Assembly: GCA_029891385.1 (NCBI GenBank)
Contig: CM057231.1
Location: 19,499,300 to 19,563,299 of the forward strand
Length of the DNA: 64,000 nt
DNA from: Erythroxylum novogranatense
Taxonomy: Eukaryota > Streptophyta > Magnoliopsida > Malpighiales > Erythroxylaceae
Direction: 5' to 3'
Shown here: positions 44,785 to 56,963 of the stretch, one piece after another
Layout: each line of letters begins with the position of its first letter
Numbering within the stretch: the stretch's first letter is position 1
Position numbers and translations under genes: made by a program
Notes under the pieces: model-generated
What the model saw: the letters and a program-made list of their open reading frames with translations, nothing else
The model's database searches: none
What the model was told of the DNA's origin: nothing

Positions 44785-45290
44785 GTTTGACGTTTGAAGT
44801 TTGAAGCTATGTGCTTTTGAAAGTTCTCTTCTTTTGGCTTGGGCAATTGGATTAAATAATTAATGATCAGCCATAACTATGGTGAAGGAACAAAGAATTA
44901 AACGTAACTCCTAGTCTATTTGTAGTGTTGGGGGAAAGGTAGAGAGCAGACGCTAAAGCTACAATACCACAAACGTGTGATGGGAGAAATAAAGTCTTTT
45001 ATTATTTAGAGTAAAACTACAAATATGAATGCAGATTTCAGAGAGCGCCCAATTTTTAATACAAACTAAAAAATAAAAATAAGTTATGCAAGAGTTCACA
45101 ACAATATATATATATCATGAAAATTTTGTTCCATTCTACAGCTATTCAACTGTTCAAAACATGTAAATATACTCGTATTTATATAATAATAATGAAACTT
45201 TAAAATCTTTAGCTCCTACTCTATGTATAAAAAAATTCCTAATCCTGTGAATTATACCCTATTCCTCCTCCTTGTCATTCAAAGCTTTGT
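44785..45290. other. Intergenic DNA after PR-10
   Basis: AT-rich, with no supported gene or transposon end. It finishes at TTTGT (45286-45290), the putative target site of the next element. Confidence 0.55.
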
Positions 45291-46656
45291 TGTAATCCAA
45301 CCGTGATCGAATCGTGGATGCAGCAGAAAACAAAAATTTTATAGATTCCAAACGAATCATAATAATTGAATAAACTTGAATAAAACATAAAACGATTTAG
45401 AAATCATACTTTTTTTGCTTTTTTGCTTAAAAATCTTCAAAACTTTTTTCCGAGTGATCAATTATGAGCTGTTTAAGTGTCCAACCTCTGATGGCATCTA
45501 CAGAACAATTCTCAAACCAATTTGAGAGGAAGAATACAAAAAAGTGCTAACTTCCAAAAAGCTCTTCTATTTAAATAGAAAATCATAAGAGTTTTTTATT
45601 AAAATTAAATCTCTTTAATTATAATTAAAATAAATTATAATTATAATTAATTTAATTTTAATAAAATCAAATATCTCATATTTGATCCTAAAGTTTCCAA
45701 ATTTTATAATTAAGTCCAACTTAATTAAATTGATTTTCTAATTAAGTCCAACTTAATTAAATTGATTTTTTCACTGGCAATGATTATAAATTATAATTCT
45801 AATTCACAATTAGAAATAGATAAATTAAATTTTTTAATTTATCTTTAATTCTTCAATTAAATAATTCATAATCATAAATCATGATTGATGTCTACCAATA
45901 TGTCATGATTACCCAAATATAAGGAATGTTAAAGTAATTAACTTAACTTGTCCATACATGACTATAATGTATAATTTAATCCTTTCATCATTCAATATTC
46001 TAATTGGATGAGTATGGATGCAATGTCTACTTTTATAATCCAAACATGTTCATTCTTGCTAATTAATAATTGATTTAGAATTGAAATTTGAAAACTTGTT
46101 TTCAAATATCAATGCATGCTGGGCAGAGAATTTCATAAATTATTACTAATTAAGAACAGTAGAATATTCTCTCTAATTACTTTAGAGTGACGAATCTTAT
46201 ATTGACTTACTCAACTATCTACATATGGTTCATACTGTATCCAATTACTATCGACTGAATTATCCTAGGATGATTCATAAGTAGTATCAAAACACATTAA
46301 TTCCAACACTAGATACCTTAGTAATCTCAAGTCTGAGGATTAATTATATAACCATCATTATGAGATAATTCATAGACATATAAGTAATGTTTCATTTGGA
46401 ATTCTCGTAATCGAGTCAGTTCACTAACTTATTCTCTAATAATCACTCATACATTTGTTTAAGTATCTCTATACTTTTAATTTATGAGATCAATTACTTT
46501 CTTCATAAGAAAGAAACATAATGTGTGCTAGTTTTACCATTTCAACAATATCCAGTCTTGATGAAACTACAAATAGGAACATTTAGGAATAATACATAAA
46601 TGTAAATTTAATCTCATAATTATGATCTCATTATAAATTCAATTACACAGTAATTA
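45291..46656 (-). repeat. 3' LTR of element E, main part
   Basis: Matches 62951-64000 with moderate divergence (shared phrases: 'cataatcataaatcatgattgatg', 'gtgacgaatcttatattgact'). The remaining about 135 bases of this LTR lie beyond the SIRE-like insertion at 60600-60734. Confidence 0.85.
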
Positions 46657-47760
46657 TGAAGTGAATCACACGTTAATACAAGACTTGTTAAATGATATGC
46701 AAATGCACAAGAAGGGGGGTTGAATTGTGTATTATTTTTAAAAGCCCCTTTCAAAAACTTTTTGTTAAAAGAAACTTGTTCTTTTCACAAGAACTACTGA
46801 AATTTAAAGTTATAACGTATTTTTCGAAAACTCGTATAAAACTTGTAAAATTGAAAATTGAACGATAAGAGAGATAAAGGGTAGAGAGATGTTGACGCAG
46901 TAATTTTTATACTGATTCACCCCAAACCGTGGGCTACGTTCAGTCCTCAGATGTCTTTATGAGATTTTACTATTTCTCAAAACTTTTACAAGTATTCTTT
47001 TTCTCCGAGCCTCTTCAGGTCTCTTACAATCAGTATTCTTTCACACTTAGCCTCTGCAGGCTATCTGTATAACTTTCAACTGAAAGATATTTGAGCTTTT
47101 TTACAGAAAAGAATAGCTCTAAGTTTCGCACAATAATTTCTCTCAAGTAAGCTTTTGTAACTTTGTTGTAAATCTTGTCACGTCGTGTGTGTGTGTATGT
47201 AACTTTGTAATCTTCGACTTTGACTCTTATTTATAGTCTACGTCTTCAACTGCTTCTTGATTCTTGCTTCTTACTTCTTTCAAGAAACGGTTATTTAGTT
47301 GAGTTCTGTAACTAACTCAAACTGATTCTTGATTTGACGTGGTTCGCTTCCGTTTGCTTTTCTTCCGTCTGCATTTTATCGTCTGCTTTTGCTTCCGTCT
47401 GTTTTTTGCTTCTGTCTTCTTTTTCTTCTTTCGTCTACTTTTCATCGCCTCGCTTTTCTTTCTTACCGCTTTTACTTAAATGCCTTTTGCTTCTTTAAAT
47501 GCCTTTTCATCGTCTGCTTTTGCTTTCGTTTGCTTTTTACTTATGTCTGCTTTTGTTTCTTTCTTCTTCTTTTCATCGTCTGCTTTTGCTTTAAATGCCT
47601 TTTACTTAATCTACTTTTGCATGCGCTTTTCATCGCCTTTTGCTTCCGCCTTTCACTTTAAATGCACTTTTTATAAATGCCTTTTCTACTTAGCTTAAAT
47701 GCTTTTATTATTATTTGTACTTCATCAAAATTATTTATGTAAAGTCATTTTGACTTAACA
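46657..47760 (-). repeat. 3' LTR of the SIRE-like element
   Basis: 1104 bases, TGAAGTGAATCACACG to TTTTGACTTAACA on the plus strand. It includes 'aagaaggggggttgaattgtg' near 46710, a TATA box on the minus strand at 47228-47235, and a pyrimidine-rich 'cgtctgcttttgcttc' repeat tract at 47340-47700. Confidence 0.92.
47340..47700. repeat. TCTGCTTTTGCTTC repeat tract, left LTR
   Basis: Irregular repetition of 'cgtctgctttt', 'gcttctttcgtctg' and 'aaatgccttttgctt'. It creates long spurious Phe/Cys/Ser-rich ORFs. The partner tract at 60105-60545 differs in unit order and number. Confidence 0.85.
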
Positions 47761-47780
47761 ATCTCCCCCTTTTTGATGAT
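47761..47780 (-). other. Polypurine tract of the SIRE-like element
   Basis: The minus strand reads ATCATCAAAAAGGGGGAGAT directly before the 3' LTR start TGTTAAG. Confidence 0.88.
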
Positions 47781-47991
47781 AACAAATAATTATACAAATA
47801 AGATGAAAAATTGTAAAAAATATACAGATGAGAAAAAAAAGAAACAATCTTCACTCTGTCTTCATATCTTCATTTTCTGCTTACTCTTCCTCCCCCTATC
47901 TTTTTCTTTTATGTTGAAAATTCAAAATTTTCTTTTCCCCCTTTCATTTCTCCGTGTCGTTTCTCCCCTATTTGTTATTAATAAAAAATGA

Positions 47992-50285
47992 TTAAGACCG
48001 ATGACGCTTCAATAATTCGTTCACCATCTCCTTTAACCCCTTGACTTCTCTTCGTAAGTGCATTACTTCTGCTTGTAAGTCAAAAGATGAGGTGGGTCGG
48101 TCATCATCCTTGGGTTGTTCTTCTTTAAAAGCAATTTTCGTAACATATGCGCCTGAAGATGGAACATATTCTTCAATAATCTGAAAGGTAGGAGGTTGAA
48201 CAGATAAATTGGGTTCAGGAAGATCTAAATCATCAGGAGCTGGCAGTCTTAACACTTATCTTCCAAGCAAGGGTAGAGCTTCTTCAATTGAAGATGTATT
48301 AGACAATGGCCTAATACGCATGATTGTCTGCACAAGGGATTCAGTGAACGTCCCTTTAGTAAGTGTTCCCCCCACTGGACAATGTTCATCTTTCTCTGTT
48401 GCACTACTACTAGCTCTTAAAATGTGATGGGAAATGAAGGTTCCCGTCATCGTCTTCTCTATAGAGCATGCTTCCTCTATTCTCCGTACTTCTTCTTCAA
48501 TTTGATCTGCTGACATATCATCTACTACCCCTTCAGGGTATAATTTCTGCTTCCCTTTATTTTGATCCATGGGAAACCTTGGTTGAAGATCAGGGACAAC
48601 TTTTATCACCGTTTCCTCTGTGATTGGGAAAATAGTGTACGGTTGGCTTGTCATTTTTGTGGGGTAAGGTTTTGTTGCTGCATACCTCAAAGCCTCACAA
48701 AAACTCCTTTCATCTTCATTTAACAGATGTCATGTACGACTATTTATCGGAATAGGTTGTAAATATGCCTGCACTAACCTTTTTGGTATATCCCTGATGA
48801 TGATTGAAGTACTTCTCCTTTTCACTGGTTGAACCTCTTTAATTATTTTGACTCTCAAATCTTCTTTCCTCAGAAGTTGAGAAGAGGTATACTAAACCAG
48901 ACTAAGTTCTGTTGATTCTATCTGATGAATTATAGTAGGCGTAGCCACCACCAGACTAAGTTCTACTGATTTCTCCTGTGGAACATCAGTAGGAGTAGCT
49001 TTCTTCTGGCTTAGTTCTGCTGACTTCTTCTGTTGCATCCCAGTAGAAGTAGTCTTCTTCTGACTTGGTTTCTCGGCAGTGGGAGTAGTCTTCTTCTGAT
49101 TGACTTTCTCCACAGACTTCTTCCCTACCTCAATCAGTCTTGGAGTCTTTTAGGGTTGGGGTTTATGCTTCTCAGACTCTAGTTGTCTTTTTCTCTCAGT
49201 CTCTTTAGCCTGTTTGGCTGTATCTTCATTTATGATAGAGACTAGAGACCTTGTAGCCTTCGGTGCGCCTGTCTCAGAGACTTCTACATGACTTCGTTCT
49301 CTGGACCTCTTTTCTTCCTGTTATCTCAAGGTTCGAATTCTGGGTGATCTCTTCGCTTTCTTTGGAATTTCACTCAGAAGCTTTTCCCCTTTTCTTTTTA
49401 AAGCACCTTCGTCTGTCCTCTATTCTCAGCTACTTCCTTTCTGAGAAATCGTCTTTTCCTTCAAAACTTCTTCAGATGATTTTCTTCTTTCAATCACTAG
49501 CATGCTTGTACTAGACTGAGATCTAGAACTTTTTGTAGGAGATTTCTTCTTGATACGCTCCCCCTCAGTTCTTGCTTTTATCTCAGAATCTGCTTCTACT
49601 TTCTCAAGATTCTTTAAGCCCATTTTTGCTACAGTACTTGGGCTGATAACACTTTTGACAGATATCTTCATTCTGTTTCCTCTGTCAAGAAGGACTCCAG
49701 ACTCCCTGAATATCCTTGTTAGCAGCATTCCATAAGGGTAGCTGTTAGTATCCTTCATTGCCTTAACCATATACTGAAAAATCAGAAATGATAAATCTAT
49801 AGGTTGGCAATTCATCAAGTAAAATAGGCATTGTTCATCCAAAGTTGTCACCAAATGCCTTGAACTCGCTCTCGGTAAGACGCAGTTGAACAGTATCGCA
49901 TGTAAGACCCTTGCCTTCGGCACCAGACTCGAGGTCTTCCTCTCTGTTGGGTCATTATCCCCATACAACTCTCGACTGACTTCGTCTTCCTTCATACTAA
50001 CTTTCGTCATCCATCTGGATTTGCTTGTAAGCTTCTCTTCGGCAGATGGACATTCAGTCACCTTCTCAATCAACTCCCTTGTCAAACAATAGACAATCTA
50101 TCTACTGAGGAAACAATAGCATTGTCTACTAGCTGCACATTCTTCCAGAAATCATATACTTCATTTTGATATACATTTTCCCTCACCTGGAAGAACTTCC
50201 TCCATCCTGCTTCTATTATCTCTGGTTCGATATCCATGTCGTCTTTCTTCAAGGATTCAAAATCAACATGCCTCCCGTAGATCAT
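47992..50285 (-). pseudogene. Envelope-like region of the SIRE-like element
   Basis: An extra coding region after pol, of the kind called envelope-like in SIRE/Maximus elements. Its function is unproven. Reading from 50285 down: an N-terminal part ('IIEAGWRKFFQVRENVY'), and a conserved central block at 49426-50085 ('HAILFNCVLPRASSRH', 'YGMLLTRIFRESGVLL') like plant transposon-associated proteins. Next is a Lys/Ser/Thr-rich part with three 18-residue repeats (48907-49068), then an acidic segment (48256-48690). A heptad-like coiled coil ends it near 47992-48080 ('EVMHLRREVKGLKEMVNELL'). A frameshift near 50083 and several stops break it. I see no signal peptide or clear membrane segment. Confidence 0.8.
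48907..49068 (-). repeat. 54-base tandem repeat, three 18-residue units
   Basis: On the minus strand three units follow each other with the pattern (P/L)S(Q/L)xx(A/T)T(P/S)T...(K/S)(S/T)xE, each exactly 18 residues: 49015-49068, 48961-49014 and 48907-48960, plus a partial fourth. Confidence 0.88.
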
Positions 50286-50545
50286 TGCTTACTCCATTGA
50301 TTCTTTGATGAGTAAAAACTGAGTTAACTGAGTTGTTCTTCAAAGGGTAAGGTTGGTTACAAAGATTTTGAGAGAGATGAGAGCTGAAAGGTTTCTGAGT
50401 TGAGAATTCTTGAAAGGTCTTTTCAGTCGTATTCTAGAATAAGTGAGGTTCTCAAGGCTATGTAACTTTCCCTCCAAGAGTTCCTTCTGTGAGAAGTTAC
50501 TAGTTGTAACTCACTGTTACTAACACCGTTAACCTTGATGACCTT

Positions 50546-51920
50546 TTAACTTACCTGAGACATCTTAGACGGTTGGGCACTTAACATCACCATATTGAGA
50601 TTCCATCTGATTTCCTTGAAACGTTCTTCACTTAGTGGTTTAGTGAAGATGTCCGCCCATTGAAAATTCGTCTCAATAAGTTGAAGACTCACGATCCTTT
50701 TCTGAATGTAGTCCCGTAAGAAATGATGTCTGACTTTGATATGCTTCACTCTCGAATGCTGAATTGGGTTTTTTGAAAAGTTGATGGCACTGGTGTTGTC
50801 ATAAAAGATTGGGATCTCCTCTTCTCGTACTGAGTAATCTTCTAGTTGATATTTGATCTACAATGTTTATGAACAACAACTTGCGACAGACATGTACTTG
50901 GCTTCATCAGTTGATAATGTGATTGAGCTTTATCTCTTGCTTGAACAGGAAACTAGGTTTGAGCCAAGAAAGTGACAACCTCCACTCGTACTCTTCCTAT
51001 CAATTCTATCTCCGACATAGTCCGCATCACAATATCAGATCAACCTGAAATCTTTACATTTCTCGTACATTAAGCAAAGATCAGTAGTACCTGCGAGATA
51101 TCTCATAATTCTTTTAACAGCAATATAATGAGACTCTCTAGGATCGGCCTGAAACCTTGCACACAAGCATACATGAGCGATATGTCGATGTCGCTTCTTT
51201 GTAAGATAAAGCAAAGAACCGATCATCACTCTATACAGGGTTTGATCCACCTTCTTACCAACTTAGTCTATAGACAGATGGTTCAAAGGGTGCATCGGAG
51301 TTGCCATAGGTTTCACTTTTTCCATATCAAATTTAGACAACAATTCTTTCACATATTTTTGTTGATGGATAAAGATCCTTTCTTCGGTTTGCTTAACTTG
51401 CAACCCAAGAAAGAACTTTAACTCTCCCATCATACTCATCTCAAACTCATTTTTCATTAGACTCTAAAAACTCATGCACAAACTCTTTGAAGTCGCACCA
51501 AAAATAATATCATCAACATAAACTCTTTGAAGTCGCACCAAAAATAATATCATCAACATAAATTTGTACTAAGATAAAATTATTCTCATAATTCTTCCTA
51601 AAGAGTGTCTTATCAACCTGACCTCTACTAAAACCATTCTCAATAATAAAGGTACTTAGACGATCATACCAAGCTCTAGGAGCTTGCTTCAAGCCATACA
51701 AAGCCTTATGAAGTCTATAGACATAATCTGGATACTTAACATCCTCAAAACTAGGAGGTTGCTTCACATACACCTCTTCGTCTATAAAAACATTCAGAAA
51801 CATGCTTTTCACATCCATATGAAAAAGCTTTATATCATGACAAATAACATATGCCAGCAGTATCCTAATTGCTTCAAGTCTCTCTACTGGAGCATACGTC
51901 TCATTATAGTCTATTCCTTC
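50546..51920 (-). pseudogene. SIRE-like RT (C-terminal part) and RNase H
   Basis: RT blocks are 'MDVKSMFLNVFIDEEVYVKQPPSF' and 'YRLHKALYGLKQAPRAWYDRL' (51513-51818), then the catalytic 'QIYVDDIIFGATS'. A 40-base tandem duplication (51481-51520, 51521-51560) encodes this box twice and, not being a multiple of three, shifts the frame into a stop. After it come 'MSMMGELKFFLGLQVKQ' (51263-51457) and 'MIGSLLYLT' (51035-51250). The RNase H end 'HIKVRHHFLRDYIQK' and 'WADIFTKPL' lies at 50546-50749. RNase H is partly degraded between 50750 and 51030. Confidence 0.9.
51481..51560. repeat. 40-base tandem duplication over the RT catalytic box
   Basis: Two identical 40-base units in direct contact, starting 'aactctttgaagtcgcacca'. 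On the minus strand each encodes YVDDIIFGATSKSL. Confidence 0.95.
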
Positions 51921-52909
51921 TTACTGATTATAGCCTTGTGCTACTAATCTTGCTTTATTTCGACTTACTGTCCCTGATTCGTCTAACTTATTCTTAAAAA
52001 CCCATCTAGTTCCTATAATGGATTTCTTCAAGGGTTTAGGAACCAAGGACCAAACTTTGTTCCTAGTAAACTGGTTCATCTCCTCTTGCATAGCTAAAAT
52101 CCATGCTTCATCTTGAAGAGTTTCATCAATCTTCTTAGGCTCTATTTCAGAGACAAAAGCTGCATTAGCTTCTCTTCTGAATTTGGAGCTTGTTCGGACT
52201 CCCTCTGAGGTCTCTCCTATGATTAGCTCTTCTGGATAAGAACTCTTATATCTCCAATCTCTTTTTAACTCAAGAGTCTCTGGAATATCCTCAAACTTGT
52301 CTAACTGAGTTTCTGATGATGGAGCTTTTTTAGTATCACCTAAGGGCATTGAAGGGATTTCACCATCCATGTCATCTTCCTTACTTGGTTGGTAGCTATC
52401 ATCAAACTTGACATGAATAGTCTCCTCAATAGTCTTCGAGGTAAGATTATAAACCCTAAACACCTTCAATGATGAAGAGTAGCCAAGAAAAATTCCTGAA
52501 CGAGTCTTTGAATCAAATTTGTCCAACAATTCCTTTATATTCAGTATAAAGCACTTGCAACCAAATTGATGAAAGTAAGATATACTTGGTCTTCTTCCAT
52601 TCCATAACTCATAAGGAGTTTTCTTCAACAGAGGTCGCAACAATATTCTATTCTGAATATAGAATGCTGTATTCACTGCTTCTGCCCAGAAGTACTTAGG
52701 AAGATTCATCTCACAGAGCATAGTCCTTGCCATCTCTTGAATCGTCCCATTCTTTTTTTCAACAACTCCATTTTGCTGCGGAGTCTTAGGAGCAAAGAAA
52801 TTGTGGAAAATTCCATTCTCCTCACAGAATATTCTAAACTTCTCATTCTCAAGTTCTCCACCATGATCACTCCTAATACTCGATATCGACATTCCTTTTT
52901 CATTCTGTA
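51921..52909 (-). pseudogene. SIRE-like integrase (C-terminal part) and RT start
   Basis: One open frame of 323 codons (51921-52892). It has 'SIRSDHGGELENEKF' with the second catalytic Asp, then 'TPQQNGVVEKKNGT' with the catalytic Glu, 'KYFWAEAVNTAFYIQNR', 'PYELWNGRRPSISYFHQFG' and 'GIFLGYSS'. After an acidic linker the RT begins: 'DEAWILAMQEEMNQFTRNKVWSLV', 'GTRWVFKNKLDE', 'NKARLVAQGYNQ', then a stop at 51921. At 52909 the frame runs into the solo LTR. The other half resumes at 56964, where 'FRTLSKKLQ' joins 'NEKGMSISSIRSDH'. Confidence 0.92.
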
Positions 52910-53749
52910 TGTTGGACCCCGAACTTTCGGTAGAAATTAGAAATATTAAATGGAATTAAATGAGTTTGTTTATATAGGTATTGTGTTATAGATGTTATTG
53001 TACTTAAAGAAAATTGATGAGAAATTGAGTGATTGGTTTTGATGACTTTGAAGATTAGTTTTGGTTATGAAAGTTTAAGTGGATGAGATGATTGAAATGG
53101 AGGTTGAAATCAAGAAATAATTAGTGAAAGTGTTATATTTTGAAGAAATTAAGAAAGTTGATTTTTGAAGATAGAAAGTTTGACTTGAGAGTTGAATTTT
53201 TAATTTAGGAACATTTTGAGAAAATGACGTTAACGAAAATTGTAGCTTATGTTGAGAGCTTTTCGTAGCCATAAAGTATGCTATTTTTCGATATCGGGAT
53301 TGAAAGTTATGATCTTTGAAAGTTAAGTGTATTTTGTTTTGGTTTTGGAAAATGCTCTAAGTGTAGGATTGTATATGTTGTGTTTTGAGGCGATTTCTGG
53401 ACTGTTGTGATTTGAATTGGATCAAATGGCATTCTTAAATGTTATAGAGGACCTCCATAGTTTCCCAATGATGTATAATGAGCTATTTTTGAGGTATTGA
53501 TTGCAAAGTGTGAGTTGTTAGAGTCAGATGTAGGTGCTGTCTAAATGGCAGATTTCAGGATGAAGCTTTGAGTCAACTTTTGACCCTTATAGGATTGAAG
53601 TTTAAGTCTGTGATTTTTAAGAAAGTTGTAGATTTTTCTCTTAGCTTTCCAACGAATCAAACCGTGTCTAATTTGGAGTTCTGAGTAGAAAGTTATGCAT
53701 CTTTTAAGTAGAGACGTTCTGGGGAGAAGTGAGACGCAGTCACTGTTTT

Positions 53750-53915
53750 TGCGTCTCAGTTTGACCGTCTCAGTTACTGTTCATCGTCTCAGTAACTGTT
53801 CATAGAAATGAGACGAAGTACCGTTCATCGTCTCAGTATTGTTCATCATCTCAGTTACTGTTCATCATCTCAGTTTGACTTTTTGCGTCTCAGTTTGACC
53901 GTCTCAGTTACTATA
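53750..53915. repeat. CGTCTCAGTTACTGTTCAT minisatellite
   Basis: About seven units of 'cgtctcagttactgttcat' and shortened or changed versions ('catctcagttactgttcat', 'cgtctcagtttgac'), with inverted 'gagacg' words nearby. It is absent from solo LTR 1. Confidence 0.85.
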
Positions 53916-54946
53916 TATTGTTACCTTCTGATCCATTTTCTACCCTTAAAACGTTGGAATTGGCCTTTTTGGTCTTCATAAGAGTTTTACCTCTTGAAAT
54001 TATATTTCCATCCACATAAAGAAATCCTTAATCCGATATCCGTAGGGAAAGTTATAGACATTTTTCCAATCTGTATCGTCTGATGATGTCATCATCATCT
54101 TAAAATGACATCATCATCGTCTGCTTTTGTTTTTGACCCTACAGATGAAAGATTTGGCCTTTGAGACCTTCATGAAAGTTGTAGCTCTTCATGTCCTCTT
54201 TCGAACCATTCAAATAACACCTCAATTAGACATTTCTACTGAAAGTTATAGCTGTTTCCCCGAAACAGGTTCAGTACAATTGAGGTCATAAACATGGTTG
54301 CTTCTTTTGACCATAACTTCTTCTCTATACCTCCGAATGACTTGATTCTTGAACCATTGGATTCATAAGACCTTTCTATTCATCTCCACCAAATCGAAGC
54401 TGTCTGAAATGAAATGCGAAAGATTAAGTGGAAAAGGTGGGACGGGTGCAGTGAGTGTGTTCTTAGAGGATTTGAGCTGTTGTTTCCCACTGAACATATT
54501 TCAGTATTTTGATGTTTTCTGAATTAGTAGAGGTCGAAATGAGGTGATTTCTATTTCAAATGAAAATAGAGACATGGGGCTACAAATGTTATGAAGGAGC
54601 CGAGCTATAATTTAGCCTTTACGACTTCCAAATTCGGGTTGGAAGTTAGGTGTAATGTTCAGCCTCAGGTCTGAAGAACAAACTTCAGTATTTTGGAGAT
54701 ATCTTGAGCTATAGAGCTCCGATCAATCCGATTCTTGAAGCGACGGATTCGTAAGAAATAGAGGGACTTTTCCCATAAAGAAATTCTTGTCAAATGGCTT
54801 CATTTACTTGATCGAAATAATCAGACAAGATGTTAGTTTTAAAGACCAAGGAAGGAGAAATTTGAAAGTTTACTTAAAGGGTTAAGTTTATAAGCTTAAA
54901 TGGAGGGGCATATGGATCATTCCTCATTCATTAAATGACATGGCAC

Positions 54947-54954
54947 TATAAAAG
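54947..54954 (+). promoter_or_regulatory. TATA box of solo LTR 2
   Basis: TATAAAAG in 'ggcactataaaagcaagag'. Solo LTR 1 has a related but altered site near 5445 ('ggcagagaatacatagggg'). Confidence 0.5.
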
Positions 54955-56684
54955 CAAGAGGGCTGTCATTGTTTGAGGGAGAAGCCCGAAACTTATAATC
55001 AAAGGAAAGAAATAATAAGAGAATAAGAGAGAAGAGAGAAGGGAGAGCAAGCTTCGGTGGAGAAAAAGGGGAGAAAGCTAGGGCTCGATTTTTATACAAC
55101 TTGAAGAGAGGTTTTGATGTCATCCCAAGAGAGAAAAAGGTGGAGGATGAAGAGAGCTTCATCTTGAACCAAGAAAATTCGAAAATGGAGGAGAAATGAG
55201 GTAAGAATAATTTTTAAGATTTGAGTTTCTCTTGAAGTTTTGGTTTAGAATTATAGAAAATGGTATGGGTTTGTAGAGTATGAAGTCAATTTTGATGATT
55301 GCTAAGTACTATGGGTTTAATTTTGGATGTAAGTTAATTAGGGTTTAGGCCATTTTGTGAATTGGGAATTTTGGAAGCTTTTGGTGTAGGTAGCTTGGAA
55401 ATATGAGAGTTTTGTATTTTCTAAGCTCAATTTGAGTAATTAAGTTAATTATGATGTTGAAATTGGGTGGAATTGCTTTAGGTAAAGTTAAATTGGAAGA
55501 AAGAAGGAATCAATGGACAAATTGGAGCGAGGAACAAGTTTCTAGCATCGATTCGAGGTGGGTAATGTGTTTATAATTTGAATTTATAAGTCACTACTGC
55601 TTTCTTTAAATAAAGAGATTTTCTGATTTCAATTGCATCATAAATGTTGCATCATTGTATGAATGATTTGAAAAATCATTTTTGATCCAATACATGGACT
55701 TTGGATGAATTGCAACATACATTGTGCTATGCCTCGAAAGATTACATGGCATTTAGTATATTCGAGAAAGATCATGCGATAAATGATTTTGAGCATGATA
55801 TGTGCTTTTATTAATGGGCGAGAGAGAACGTTGTGTTAGTCACGTGCACGTCGACGTCTAGCTTTATCCCACTGCCTACTTGTGGGCCTCGAGATCCGAA
55901 TCGGACTCGTTGTGTTTACTGATAAAACTTCGTTTTACAGCGTGTTCTGGAACTCTCGAGCCATTTGTGTGCATTGCATATGTGATATGACATTGCATCT
56001 ATAAATTGTCAAGTTGATGCATTCATGTTTTGTAATATATGGATTTATGGCTGAAAGCCTAAGAATCATGCGTTTTACAAACTGCGAGTTTGACTACAGC
56101 AAGAAAGGAACTTTTCAAAACTTCCTTTACGTATTTCAAAGAAATGTTTTTCTAAGACCAGAGAAAAAAAGGGGATTTCAAGGGTTTTGCTTATCTATTC
56201 ATTTTATAAACGTATTATCCACGAGCTTTGTGCTCACCCCCTTTCATCCCCATCTCCAGGTATTTGAGCAGGAGATCGGATGAAAGACGGTCAAGATGTC
56301 AGATCGACTTCTTGCATGTTTTCGTAATTTGTATAAGTGAGATTTTGAGTAATTTGGATTTTAGTGTTGATATGTATATGGCTTTAGATATATTTGGATA
56401 AATGTATTTGTGTATGAAATTGGGTATGGTGTATGTGATTTTGGTAACGGTGTAATTCATGAATGATTGGATTGAGAATTATTAAAGCGTTTATGGTGTA
56501 TGAATTTCGGATATATAGGTATGTGTATTAAGTGTCTATTGACAAAAGAAAGGATTAGTAAGATTTTGTGTAATTGACGGTCATGATTTAAATAGGATCA
56601 AATAGATTGAGATATTGGTTGAGGATGGATTTGTCTAAATGAGGAATTGAAGTGCTTTGTATGGGAATGATGAAAGGAATGAAT

Positions 56685-56685
<1 letters not shown>

Positions 56686-56716
<31 letters not shown>

Positions 56717-56719
56717 AAA
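56686..56719. repeat. (GAAA)n microsatellite
   Basis: About eight AAAG/GAAA units near the 3' end of solo LTR 2. Confidence 0.9.
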
Positions 56720-56963
56720 ATTTATACGGGTTTTGAGAATTGTCTTAAGGTTTCCAACGCGATAAGTTTTCTATGCTGGGTGTTTTCAACGGATGTCGAA
56801 ATTTATTTCAGTTTGATGGATTCGATCGTTTTTCTTTATGCATTCGCTTCTGATTTGCGATTCGATTCGCATCCGATTCGATTTCGCTTTGCTTCCGCAC
56901 TTCGTTTTTCGTATTCATTTCTGTTTTTCGATTGGGATCCGGTTTCGGGATAAGGTCCCAACA

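Larger units (their letters stand above)
52910..56963 (+). mobile_element. Large solo LTR, copy 2 (4.05 kb)
   Basis: Begins TGTTGGACCCCGAACTTT and ends GATAAGGTCCCAACA, flanked by a perfect duplication CTGTA (52905-52909, 56964-56968). It is non-coding, and the same family as 3823-9361. A TATA box (TATAAAAG, 54947-54954) followed by an A/G-rich leader suggests the LTR is transcribed on the plus strand. It carries a private minisatellite at about 53750-53915 and a (GAAA)n tract at 56686-56719. It sits in the integrase of the SIRE-like element, so it is younger than that element. Confidence 0.88.

Noticed and set aside
47389..47661. Phe/Cys-rich ORFs resembling membrane proteins, also at 60107-60463
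   Set aside because: Translation of the 'tctgcttttgcttc' repeat in the LTRs gives hydrophobic residues by chance.
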